Below, piece after piece: positions 15,710 to 23,032 of a stretch of DNA of 64,000 nt. Source of the DNA: an uncultured Acidovorax sp. (GTDB taxonomy: Bacteria > Pseudomonadota > Gammaproteobacteria > Burkholderiales > Burkholderiaceae_C); the NCBI GenBank assembly GCA_913774955.1, contig CAJYKV010000003.1:33474-97473 (forward strand), written 5' to 3'. A program made the translations under genes and the position numbers. Below the pieces are notes generated by a model. The model had not been told where the DNA came from, ran no database searches, and worked only from the letters and a program-made list of their open reading frames with translations. Position 1 is the stretch's first letter. The number at the start of each line of letters is the position of its first letter.

Positions 15710-15852
15710 TTGCTGCTCGCGTGGCGGTGCTGGCCTGCGCCCTGGCGGCCCTCGGCGCCAGCACGCACAGCACCCCCGTCTTCTGGCTGGCCAGCGCCTT
15801 CGGCGTCGTGGCAGCCGGCGCCATGGCTTCCGCCCTGTGGGGTGCGCGATGA
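15700..15852 (+). CDS. Small two-helix membrane protein
   Basis: A 50-residue protein (MRVIAARVAVLACALAALGA). Two hydrophobic stretches, residues ~3-20 and ~26-46, predict two membrane helices with a short polar turn. The ATG overlaps the end of the upstream gene by ten bases. Function unknown; it lies in the early operon, not a lysis cassette. Confidence 0.5.
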   Translation: MRVIAARVAVLACALAALGASTHSTPVFWLASAFGVVAAGAMASALWGAR

Positions 15853-16004
15853 GCGTCTACGCCATGACCTACCGCACGGCCGAGGGCCTGCGCATGCAGC
15901 CCGTGCAGGCGCCCGACATGGCCGCCGCGTGGGAGCGGGCATTCGACCTGTGCCAGCAGCTCGACGTGCGCGGCTTCGGCCTTCGCCGCCTGGGTGGTGC
16001 ATGA
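15849..16004 (+). CDS. Very small early protein, function unknown
   Basis: A 51-residue protein (MSVYAMTYRTAEGLRMQPV ... LRRLGGA). It overlaps the upstream stop (ATGA at 15849-15852) and the downstream start (16001-16004), so it is tightly packed in the translationally coupled chain. That packing is the main evidence that it is real. No domain was recognised. Confidence 0.5.
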   Translation: MSVYAMTYRTAEGLRMQPVQAPDMAAAWERAFDLCQQLDVRGFGLRRLGGA

Positions 16005-16330
16005 GCGACCAGCCCAAGCCCGAGCCGAGCAGCACCGTGAAGGATGACGAATTGGCCCGCCTCATGACGCTGCGCGACGAGTTCGTTTCGCTGGCCACCC
16101 GCGGCCGGTTCAACGACTCCGCCTCACGCGAATGGCGCCGCCTGCCGATGAACTGGCGTATGGCGCTGCTGCTGATTGCCGGCCTCGGCCTCGACGTGGA
16201 CAACCTCGCCGACCTGGCCGAACGCGACTGGCTCGAAATGCCGCCGCCCGAGCGCGATGAGCTGCGCGGCGTCGTCCGCTCCGCCAAGAAGCATTTGGGC
16301 GCCCTCGTCGCCCTGGCCGCGAAGGTCTAG
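16001..16330 (+). CDS. Phage early protein, function unknown
   Basis: A 109-residue soluble, acidic, helical protein (MSDQPKPEPSSTVKDDELARLMTLRDEF). It includes MNWRMALLLIAGLGLDVDNLADLAERDWLEMPPPERDEL, which resembles small proteins placed just before gene A in P2-like phages of this group. The ATG overlaps the preceding stop. It ends three bases before the replication gene start. Confidence 0.6.
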   Translation: MSDQPKPEPSSTVKDDELARLMTLRDEFVSLATRGRFNDSASREWRRLPMNWRMALLLIAGLGLDVDNLADLAERDWLEMPPPERDELRGVVRSAKKHLGALVALAAKV

Positions 16331-16333
16331 GCC

Positions 16334-18286
16334 ATGGCCCGCATCCCGCGTAAACCGCCCATCGCCAGCCTCGCCCAGTGGGAGCGCGAGAAGCCCACCA
16401 TGCATGCCGCGCACGGCCACATGGAACGGGTCATCAAGTGCGCGCCCGCCAGCTGGCAGGCCGCCGTCCGCTCGCGCTTCGCGCCGCAGGCAGCGCCGGC
16501 CGCGCCGCAGTCGGCGGAAGAGTATCTGGCGAGCCCTCCGGATTGGGCGCTGGCGTGGGACTTGATGCAGTCCATCGCCGACTTCGAAGACGCCTATGGC
16601 GCCGCATCGCTCTGGAACCTGCCGGACGCCGACATCTGCGCGATGGCCAAGAAGCTGGCCGCCGAGGCCGAAGAACTCGACGCCCTGGCCATCGGGCGCG
16701 GCGACGATCTGGCCGCCCGTGTGGATTCCATCCGCATGCTGGTGCGCTGCGCCGGCATCACCGAGGACAAGCCCATTCAGGGCCTGCCCGCCATCCTGCG
16801 CGCGCAGGATGCCGCGTGGTGGCGCCGCCGCCTCCGCGTGCACGTTGCGCGCGTCGTGGAAGCTGGAGCCGTTGGCCTGGGCCTCGTGCACAAGGCCGCG
16901 GGCGGCTACATCAGCGGCGACGGCCTGCTGCGCCGGGAAGCGCAGATCAAGCGCAACGCCGAAGCCCTGGGCCGCACGCTCTATCGCAATGAGGCCGGCC
17001 AGGTCTACACGCTGCGCGACCTCGCCGAGCTGGGCACCGCCAACCCGATCATCCGCGGCGGCGAGCTGATGACGCGCATCCGCGGCGCCGAGGAATATGC
17101 GGACTCGCGCGGCCACGTCGGCCTGTTCGTGACGCTTACGCTGCCCAGCCGCTACCACGCGATGAAGCTGGGCAGCGGCGGCCGGCCGTTCCCCAACCGC
17201 AACCACGACGGCAGCACCCCGCGTGATGGCCAGCTGTGGCTGCGCGACATGTGGGGCAAGACCCGCGCCGCCCTGGCACGCCGCGGCGTGCGCCTGTACG
17301 GCCTGCGCGTCGCAGAGCCGCACCACGACGCGACGCCCCACTGGCATGCCCTCATTTGGGCCGAAGACGAGGCCGGCGCGCAGGCGATCGAGGAACGCAT
17401 TCGTCACTACTGGCTGAGCGACGACGGCGGCGAGCGCGGCGCGGTGGCCAACCGCGTCAACATCAAGCGCATGACGGCGGGCGGCGCGGCCGGCTACGTC
17501 GCCAAGTACATCGCCAAGAGCGTCGGCCATCTCGCCCTCGCCGAGCACCGCGACGTGGTGGACGGCCAGCAAATCAGCCTGGACTTCGGCGCGGACGCCA
17601 AGCCGGGAAGGCCCGACGTGAAGGAAACCGGCGTGGGCTTCCGCCGCGTGGACGCATGGGCGGCCACCTGGGGCATCCGCCAATTCCAGACCATCGGCAT
17701 GCCGTCCGTCACCGTCTGGCGTGAGCTGCGCCGCGTGACGCCCGATCAGCTGGAACTGTTCGCGCGCGAGGGCGACCGGGCCACGGTCCGCGCCTTCCAC
17801 GCGTGCCACCGCCGCGGCGACATTCGGGCGGACTGGCGCATCTTCATGGAGTCGATGGGCGGCCACGCCCTGCGCCGCGACCGCTGGCACCTGCGCACCG
17901 CGCACCGCACGCCGCAAGAAGGCCAGGTCAACAAATACGCCGAGCCCATCACCGTGGGCCGCATCGTCGGCCTGCAGGCCCAGCAGGGCCGCATGTGCGG
18001 CCGGTGGCTGGTGTCGCGCCGCATCGTCTGGTCCCCGGTGGTCGGCGAGGCCGTGGCCGAGCATGCGGCCGATGCAGCACAGCCGGCGCCGGCCGAGGCC
18101 CCGGCACGCGCGGCTCTGCCGCGCGCTTGGTCTGGTTTCAATAACTGTACGGCCCGCATCACGCACGAGCTTTCCCGGGCCGCTTTCGGCCGCGGAGAAC
18201 ACGAAATGAGCGATTGGGCGACCCCCGAAGTCGTCCAGCAGTTCCGGGCCATGCGCGCCGCGCCCACCTTCGCGAGGTGGGATTGA
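16334..18286 (+). CDS. A: Replication initiation endonuclease gpA (HUH superfamily)
   Basis: A 650-residue protein (761 in P2). It carries the rolling-circle motifs in order: VGLFVTLTLPSRYH near residue 265, the metal-binding HWH (His336, His338) in TPHWHALIW, and the twin-tyrosine motif Tyr388/Tyr392 in GYVAKYIAK. gpA nicks the phage origin, which in P2 lies inside this gene, and stays bound to the 5' end. The gene heads the longest early reading frame and is coupled to the next gene by TGATG. Confidence 0.93.
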   Translation: MARIPRKPPIASLAQWEREKPTMHAAHGHMERVIKCAPASWQAAVRSRFAPQAAPAAPQSAEEYLASPPDWALAWDLMQSIADFEDAYGAASLWNLPDADICAMAKKLAAEAEELDALAIGRGDDLAARVDSIRMLVRCAGITEDKPIQGLPAILRAQDAAWWRRRLRVHVARVVEAGAVGLGLVHKAAGGYISGDGLLRREAQIKRNAEALGRTLYRNEAGQVYTLRDLAELGTANPIIRGGELMTRIRGAEEYADSRGHVGLFVTLTLPSRYHAMKLGSGGRPFPNRNHDGSTPRDGQLWLRDMWGKTRAALARRGVRLYGLRVAEPHHDATPHWHALIWAEDEAGAQAIEERIRHYWLSDDGGERGAVANRVNIKRMTAGGAAGYVAKYIAKSVGHLALAEHRDVVDGQQISLDFGADAKPGRPDVKETGVGFRRVDAWAATWGIRQFQTIGMPSVTVWRELRRVTPDQLELFAREGDRATVRAFHACHRRGDIRADWRIFMESMGGHALRRDRWHLRTAHRTPQEGQVNKYAEPITVGRIVGLQAQQGRMCGRWLVSRRIVWSPVVGEAVAEHAADAAQPAPAEAPARAALPRAWSGFNNCTARITHELSRAAFGRGEHEMSDWATPEVVQQFRAMRAAPTFARWD

Positions 18287-18570
18287 TGAAAAAACAGGCA
18301 ACCACCCGGACCACCGCCAGCCAGGCGCGCCGCGGCATGGGCGCGGAGGGCGAAAAGCTCACGCCGCTGCGCTCGATGGTGCTGCAGGCCGCCCGCCGCC
18401 GCTGCGACGACGTGGGCGACGGGCCCGAGGCCCGCGCCGCCATGAAGGCCGACGTGCTGGCCACGCCGCCCGAGCTGCTCGCCGATCTGCTCACCGCCCT
18501 CACCACCCTGCGCTACACGCGCTCGGACCTCATCCCGACCACCACCACCGAAAGGAGCGCCACCCCATGA
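18286..18570 (+). CDS. Small phage early protein, function unknown
   Basis: A 94-residue protein starting MKKQATTRTTASQARRG, basic at the N-terminus and helical afterwards. Its ATG overlaps the gpA stop (TGATG). No domain was recognised. The position directly after A suggests a role in replication or its control, but this is inference. Confidence 0.5.
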   Translation: MKKQATTRTTASQARRGMGAEGEKLTPLRSMVLQAARRRCDDVGDGPEARAAMKADVLATPPELLADLLTALTTLRYTRSDLIPTTTTERSATP

Positions 18571-18788
18571 CCGCCACCCGAACCGAACCGCGCGTGCACT
18601 GCTTCAAGCGCCGCGTCGATGGCGACTACGTGCCATCCAGCGGCACCACGCCCAACCACCTGCGCGCGGTGTTCGACGCCGAGCGCCAGCGCCTGGCCCA
18701 AGCCGCGAAGCCGGCGCGCCGCCGCCGCCGGGCCGAGCCGGCACCGGCCGACCACCCCCACCAGGCCCAGTTGCAGCTGGTCGCGTGA
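18567..18788 (+). CDS. Small basic phage protein, function unknown
   Basis: A 73-residue protein (MTATRTEPRVHCFKRRVDGDYV) with an Arg-rich patch ARRRRRA near residue 50. It overlaps both neighbours by one to four bases. The charge suggests nucleic-acid contact; no family was recognised. Confidence 0.5.
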   Translation: MTATRTEPRVHCFKRRVDGDYVPSSGTTPNHLRAVFDAERQRLAQAAKPARRRRRAEPAPADHPHQAQLQLVA

Positions 18789-18994
18789 TGACCGCATCCG
18801 CACACGCGCCCACCACGCCGCCGATCTGCGAGCTGTGCCGGCACGGCTGGAGCGACGGGGAGCGCGTGATGTGCCTCTGCGCGCCGTTGGTGCAGCGCCA
18901 CGGCGTGCAGCCGGTGCGCTGGATGCGCGACCGCGCAGACGCATGCGGCGCCGCGGCGGCGCATCGCGAACTGCAGCCATTCGTCCTTCACTGA
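18788..18994 (+). CDS. Small Cys-rich phage protein, possible zinc binder
   Basis: A 68-residue protein (MTASAHAPTTPPICELCRHG). Cys-x2-Cys (CELC) and Cys-x-Cys (CLC) sit about 16 residues apart, with further Cys and His nearby, which could bind one zinc. A GTG three bases upstream is an alternative start. Coupled to the preceding gene by overlap. Confidence 0.5.
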   Translation: MTASAHAPTTPPICELCRHGWSDGERVMCLCAPLVQRHGVQPVRWMRDRADACGAAAAHRELQPFVLH

Positions 18995-19021
18995 TTCCCA
19001 CCACCCACCGAGAGAGCAACC

Positions 19022-19300
19022 ATGAACCAGAACCCCGCCAGCCGCTACGTGGAGAAGCACCACGCCAAGCACAACCCGGTGCCGCCGGCACCGCAACCCG
19101 TCCCGCACGTCCAGGCCCTGCACAGCTACCGCGTGCACCTCGTGCCCGATTCCGTCCACCCCGACGACGTGGAAGACCTCGCGGACGAAGGCCTGCTGCC
19201 CACGATCCGCGTCAAGGCCGCCAACGCCGAACAGGCCCAGCACCGTGCGCACCTCGTGAGCGGCAAAGCCGTGCTGCGCGCCGACCGCGTGGAGGCCTGA
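19022..19300 (+). CDS. Small phage protein, function unknown
   Basis: A 92-residue protein (MNQNPASRYVEKHHAKHNPVPP). After a Pro/His-rich lead, a compact alpha/beta stretch follows (HSYRVHLVPDSVHPDDVEDLADEGLLPTIRVKAANAEQAQ). GAGAG lies upstream of the ATG. No family was recognised. Confidence 0.5.
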   Translation: MNQNPASRYVEKHHAKHNPVPPAPQPVPHVQALHSYRVHLVPDSVHPDDVEDLADEGLLPTIRVKAANAEQAQHRAHLVSGKAVLRADRVEA

Positions 19301-19303
19301 ACC

Positions 19304-19549
19304 ATGGCCATCAAGAGCAAGCCCGCTGCCCTGGGCCATCCAGTGGGCGCCGAGAAATGGGCGCAGATCCGCGCCGCGGAGCGCGTGAGCTACAGCGGCC
19401 CCTACGGCGTCGCGCAGCCGCCGCAGATGTCGTGGAAAACGGGCGGCCCCTACACATGCCCGGAGCTGCACCACCGCAGCCAGGCCGACCGGTACCCCAG
19501 CGTCATTGCCGGCCGCCGTGTCATGAGGGGGAGCCGCGATGCAGGCTGA
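19304..19549 (+). CDS. Small phage protein, function unknown
   Basis: An 81-residue protein (MAIKSKPAALGHPVGAEKWAQIRAAERVS). It contains a Pro/Gly/Tyr-rich middle (YSGPYGVAQPPQMSWKTGG) and ends overlapping the methyltransferase start by 11 bases, so it is probably co-translated with it. No domain was recognised. Confidence 0.5.
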   Translation: MAIKSKPAALGHPVGAEKWAQIRAAERVSYSGPYGVAQPPQMSWKTGGPYTCPELHHRSQADRYPSVIAGRRVMRGSRDAG

Positions 19550-20345
19550 TGCGCAGCCGCCCGCATGGCAGCTGATGCAGGGCGAAAGCATCGCGCTGCT
19601 GGGCCGCATGGTCGACGGCAGCGTCGATGCCGTCATCACCGATCCGCCCTACAGCAGCGGCGGATTCACCCGGGACGACAAGAGCAAGGCGCCGGAACTG
19701 AAGTATCAACAGACCGGCCTTGAGGACAAGTACCCCACCTTCGGCGGCGACTCTCGAGACCAGCGTAGCTACCTCGCATGGTGCGCGCTGTGGATCACCG
19801 AATGCGTGCGAGTACTTAAGCCTGGCGGCTACTTCATGGCGTTCACAGACTGGCGGCAGCTGCCCGTGCTGAGCGACGCAGTGCAGGCGGGCGGCGTTTA
19901 CTGGCGCGGCGTGGTGGCATGGAACAAGGGGCGCGGCTCCCGCGCTCCGCACAAGGGCTACTTCCGCCACCAGTGCGAGTACGTCGTATGGGGTACCAAG
20001 GGGCCAGCCCTGCAGTTGAGCCACGACGGGCCATTCGATGGATGCATCCATGCGCCGGTGCGCCAGGACGACAAGCACCACATGACGGGCAAGCCGACAG
20101 CGCTCATGTGCGAGCTGGTCAGGCCGGTGGCACCGGGCGGCTTGATCCTCGATCCGTTCGCCGGCAGCGGCACCACTGGCGTGGCGGCGGTGATGACGGG
20201 GCGCCGATTCATCGGCATCGAGCGGGAAGCGGCCTACGCCGAAATCTCCCGCACGCGACTGCGCGAGGCCGAACTGCAGACAGCGCTGATGGGCGCCTTC
20301 AGCAGCCCTTCGCCACAAGAGCAAACCACCATCCAAGGAACTTGA
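19539..20345 (+). CDS. DNA amino-methyltransferase (N6-adenine or N4-cytosine), beta-type order
   Basis: A 268-residue enzyme that would methylate an exocyclic amino group of adenine or cytosine. The catalytic motif DPPY is at residues 35-38, followed by a target-recognition middle. The AdoMet-binding LDPFAGSGTTGVAA lies near residues 204-217. DPPY before FxGxG marks the beta class. No restriction endonuclease partner lies beside it, so it is an orphan, probably protecting phage DNA from host restriction or marking it. Stop and next start are two bases apart. Confidence 0.88.
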   Translation: MQADAQPPAWQLMQGESIALLGRMVDGSVDAVITDPPYSSGGFTRDDKSKAPELKYQQTGLEDKYPTFGGDSRDQRSYLAWCALWITECVRVLKPGGYFMAFTDWRQLPVLSDAVQAGGVYWRGVVAWNKGRGSRAPHKGYFRHQCEYVVWGTKGPALQLSHDGPFDGCIHAPVRQDDKHHMTGKPTALMCELVRPVAPGGLILDPFAGSGTTGVAAVMTGRRFIGIEREAAYAEISRTRLREAELQTALMGAFSSPSPQEQTTIQGT

Positions 20346-20347
20346 GC

Positions 20348-21034
20348 ATGCAACGCATCTACATCGCGGGCCCGATGACGGGCATCCCGGAACTGAACTT
20401 CCCAGCCTTCCACGCCGCCGCCGCCGCGCTGCGTGCCGAAGGCCACCACGTCGAGAACCCGGCAGAAATCAACGCCGATCCCGCGGCGCAGTGGCTGGAC
20501 TGCATGCGCATGGACATCGCCCGGCTGGTCACGTGCGATGCCGTCTACATGCTGCCCGGCTGGCAGAACTCGCGCGGGGCCCTCGTGGAACACACGCTGG
20601 CCACCGGCCTGGGCCTGCAGGTGCTGCTCGCCAGGCAACCGCAGGACCGGGCCCGCCGTCGCACGGTGGCCCGGTGCGACTGCAGGAGCTACGAAGTAGC
20701 GGTGCCGGGGTGGACGCTGGCATGCGGCGCCGTGCTGCATCGCTCGCCGTTGGCCGGAGAAAAATACCGCCAGTTCAGCGACGACGCATGGGCCGTCACC
20801 GACGCGGTATCCGGCGCACGGATGGCATCCGGCAGCAGCATGGCCGAGGCCGTGCGTGCCTATCGCGAGCGCGCCAAGATGTACGGCGACGCGTGGGCCC
20901 AGGTCGTGGCGGACCGCCGGAAAAAGTACCTCGAAGACAAGGCCCAGCGTCCGGCGCGCAAACGCGCGGCGAAGCGCAAGCGCCCGGCCGTGGCCGCCCG
21001 CGCGCAGCCCACCGCCTCGGGAAAGGTGGCGTGA
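20348..21034 (+). CDS. DUF4406 (nucleoside deoxyribosyltransferase-like) protein with C-terminal extension
   Basis: A 228-residue protein. Residues 1-~95 (MQRIYIAGPMTGIPELNFPAF ... YMLPGWQNSRGALVEHTLA) match the DUF4406 pattern, related to nucleoside 2-deoxyribosyltransferases. The IYIAGPMTG strand-loop and the acidic C-terminal E in GALVEHTLA are the family's signature. The rest is a basic extension ending in a Lys/Arg/Ala-rich tail likely to touch nucleic acid. Set between two DNA methyltransferases, it may act on nucleotides or bases, but activity is unproven. Confidence 0.7.
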   Translation: MQRIYIAGPMTGIPELNFPAFHAAAAALRAEGHHVENPAEINADPAAQWLDCMRMDIARLVTCDAVYMLPGWQNSRGALVEHTLATGLGLQVLLARQPQDRARRRTVARCDCRSYEVAVPGWTLACGAVLHRSPLAGEKYRQFSDDAWAVTDAVSGARMASGSSMAEAVRAYRERAKMYGDAWAQVVADRRKKYLEDKAQRPARKRAAKRKRPAVAARAQPTASGKVA

Positions 21035-21035
21035 T

Positions 21036-22400
21036 GTGGCTCTACATTCCATCGAACTCTGCGCCGGCGTCGGCATGCTCGGCGAAGGCGTCCGCGCCGG
21101 ATTCGAGCTACTCGGCATCGAGCACCGCACCGTTTGCTACGTGGAGCGGGAAGCTCCTGCAGCCGCTCAAATTGCCGCGCTTATGGAAGCGGGAGCCCTT
21201 GATTCGGCGCCTATCTGGTCTGACCTGCTCACCTTCGACGGCGCAGCGTGGCGCGGATGCGTGGATTTCCTCGTTGCGGGCTCCCCGTGCCAGGACATCA
21301 GCATCGCCGGCCGCCGCGCAGGCCTGGATGGAAAGCGCTCCGGGCTCTTCTTCGACATCCTCGACATCGCCGACGATTGCGACGCGACAGGCCTCTTTCT
21401 GGAGAACGTCAGCGCCATCGCTACTGCCACCGCCACCGCTGTGGACGAAGCCGAAGGAACGCTCGAAGAACGCGCCGCCGCCCGCGTCCTGGGAGAACTG
21501 ACCGATCGCGGGTGGGACGCGGAATGGATCGCTCTTTCCGCGTCCGACGTGGGCGCCAGCCACGGGCGCGCACGCTGGTTCTGCCTCGCATGGCGGCGCG
21601 TGGCCGACACCAGACACCGGGCACGAGCGCACGAATCGCTCGGCATCGCCGGGGGCGGCCGACCGGCCCACCATTGCGCTGGCAGCGAAGCTGTGGGCCA
21701 GTCCCACCGCGCACGACGGCCGGCGCCCGGGTGCGGACTTGGCATCAACGCAGGGCGCGAACCTGAACAGGGATGCGGCCATGTGGATGACGCCCAGCGT
21801 GTCGAACAGCCAGGGCAACGAATACACGCGCGATCGAGGCATGCCGGGACAGGAGCGGCTGACGCTGACGGGCCAGGCACAGAAGTGGCCGACGCCTCGC
21901 GCGAGCATGGCGAGCTGCGGCCGGGACAGCGACCAGGCGGGGCGACCAGGGCTCAAGGATGCGACCGAGCAGTGGCCAACCCCGACAGCATCGGACTGCG
22001 AGCAGGCGGGGGGAGCGAAGTGCATTGCGACGGGCAAGCGAGGCCACAGCTTGAACTCCATGGCGGGCGAGTGGCCCACGCCAGCGAGCCGGGATTACCG
22101 CACGCCGAACAGCGAGGCCAGCCAAGCCAGCCGCAACCACACGGGCGGCGAGCAGCTGCCGAACTACGTGGAACACCACTTTTCGCACCCGGTCCTCTCG
22201 ACCCTCGATGGCCGGGAGTTATCGCCCACCGCCCGGACCTTGCCCCGGCGGTTGAACCCGGCGTTCGGATGCTGGCTGATGGGATGGCCTATCTGGTGGA
22301 CGAATCCCGCGCTCACCAGCTGCGCCAAGTCGGAAATGGAGTCGTACCGCTGCAGGCTGCAGTGGCACTTGTCGAACTTGTGCGGCGTGCCGCAGCTTGA
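21036..22400 (+). CDS. C5-cytosine DNA methyltransferase
   Basis: A 454-residue protein from a GTG at 21036, just after the upstream stop. ELCAGVGMLGEGVRAG (residues 7-22) is motif I, GSPCQ with catalytic Cys85 is motif IV, LENV (122-125) is motif VI and RARWFCLAW near 182 is motif VIII. The end QLRQVGNGVVPLQAA near residue 432 is motif X. The segment between motif VIII and X (~21590-22300) is long, low in hydrophobic residues and repeats VAD/VAN/VAH units. It overlaps a second coding-like frame. Orphan enzyme, probably anti-restriction. Confidence 0.85.
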   Translation: MALHSIELCAGVGMLGEGVRAGFELLGIEHRTVCYVEREAPAAAQIAALMEAGALDSAPIWSDLLTFDGAAWRGCVDFLVAGSPCQDISIAGRRAGLDGKRSGLFFDILDIADDCDATGLFLENVSAIATATATAVDEAEGTLEERAAARVLGELTDRGWDAEWIALSASDVGASHGRARWFCLAWRRVADTRHRARAHESLGIAGGGRPAHHCAGSEAVGQSHRARRPAPGCGLGINAGREPEQGCGHVDDAQRVEQPGQRIHARSRHAGTGAADADGPGTEVADASREHGELRPGQRPGGATRAQGCDRAVANPDSIGLRAGGGSEVHCDGQARPQLELHGGRVAHASEPGLPHAEQRGQPSQPQPHGRRAAAELRGTPLFAPGPLDPRWPGVIAHRPDLAPAVEPGVRMLADGMAYLVDESRAHQLRQVGNGVVPLQAAVALVELVRRAAA

Positions 22401-22416
22401 AGGAAATCCGCTGTGA
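21502..22416 (+). other. Second open frame inside the cytosine methyltransferase gene, with WPTP repeats
   Basis: The frame one base ahead of the methyltransferase frame is open from 21502 to TGA at 22414-22416. It carries a spaced series WPTPDTG, WASPTAHD, WMTPSVS, WPTPRAS, WPTPTASD and WPTPASRD, with tryptophan codons at 21601, 21694, 21784, 21886, 21973 and 22072, then LNPAFGCWLMGWPIWWT. I recognise these motifs from the variable and target-recognition part of phage cytosine methyltransferases. No ATG is usable; the first start-like codon is TTG at 21739. Its stop overlaps the GTG of the next gene. It may be translated by frameshifting, as a separate overprinted gene, or be a relic. Confidence 0.5.
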
Positions 22417-22799
22417 CTGCACCCCAAGTGTTCGCGTTGGCCAAGTCCGCCGGCATCGACCCCAATCCGCTCTACCGGCAGGGTATGTCCCGCGTCGGGT
22501 GTATGCCCTGCATCAACGTGAACAAGGCGGAACTGCGGCAGATCGCGGTGCGCTTCCCAGAGCATCCTGAGCGCATCAGCGAATGGGAGCGCATCGTGGG
22601 CATGTGCTCGAAACGCGGCTATTCCACCTTCATGACCGATGCCCACGCCGCGCCAGACCGCCGCCAGGTGTTCGCCGATCTCAACGTCTGGGCCCGCATC
22701 GAGTGGGCGAAGACCACGCGCGGAGGCCGCCAGTTCGACCTGCTGGCAACGCTGGACGAACCCACCTCCTGCAGCTCGGCATACGGGCTGTGCGAATGA
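22413..22799 (+). CDS. C-terminal part of a PAPS-reductase-like phage protein
   Basis: A 128-residue protein from GTG at 22413 (GAAGGA lies seven bases upstream). The pattern NPLYRQGMSRVGCMPCINVNKAEL ... RFPEHPERISEWE matches the C-terminal half of phage-encoded phosphoadenosine phosphosulfate reductase-family proteins, with a CxxC-type GCMPCIN. The N-terminal nucleotide-binding half (SGGKDS-type loop) is absent and was not found upstream in any frame. So it is either a truncated remnant or a stand-alone domain. It is coupled to the next gene by ATGA. Confidence 0.65.
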   Translation: MTAPQVFALAKSAGIDPNPLYRQGMSRVGCMPCINVNKAELRQIAVRFPEHPERISEWERIVGMCSKRGYSTFMTDAHAAPDRRQVFADLNVWARIEWAKTTRGGRQFDLLATLDEPTSCSSAYGLCE

Positions 22800-23032
22800 C
22801 CGCCATGCGCATCACACTTTCGAAAGAACAGCTCCTAGAAGAGCTGGACATCGTAGAAAACACCCTGCGTGCGCTGATCGACAAGCGCGCGTTCCCCCAC
22901 CCTCGCAAGATCGGCCCGACGAAAATCCGCTGGCTGGTTGCCGAGGTGGTGGAATGGCTGCAGGCCCAGCCGAAGGCCTGGACCAACTTGGCGCCCGGTC
23001 AGGACGACGAGGCCGGCGCCGGCAACGCGTAG
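22796..23032 (+). CDS. AlpA/excisionase-type small DNA-binding protein
   Basis: A 78-residue protein (MTAMRITLSKEQLLEELDIVENTL). The helix-turn-helix followed by RAFPHPRKIGPTKIRWLVAEVVEWLQ is the AlpA pattern: strand-wing F-P-x-P, then a Trp-containing recognition segment and the VxxWL end. Such proteins act as excision factors or activators of integrase genes. It converges on the integrase, overlapping its 3' end by 34 bases. The ATG overlaps the preceding stop. Confidence 0.7.
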   Translation: MTAMRITLSKEQLLEELDIVENTLRALIDKRAFPHPRKIGPTKIRWLVAEVVEWLQAQPKAWTNLAPGQDDEAGAGNA

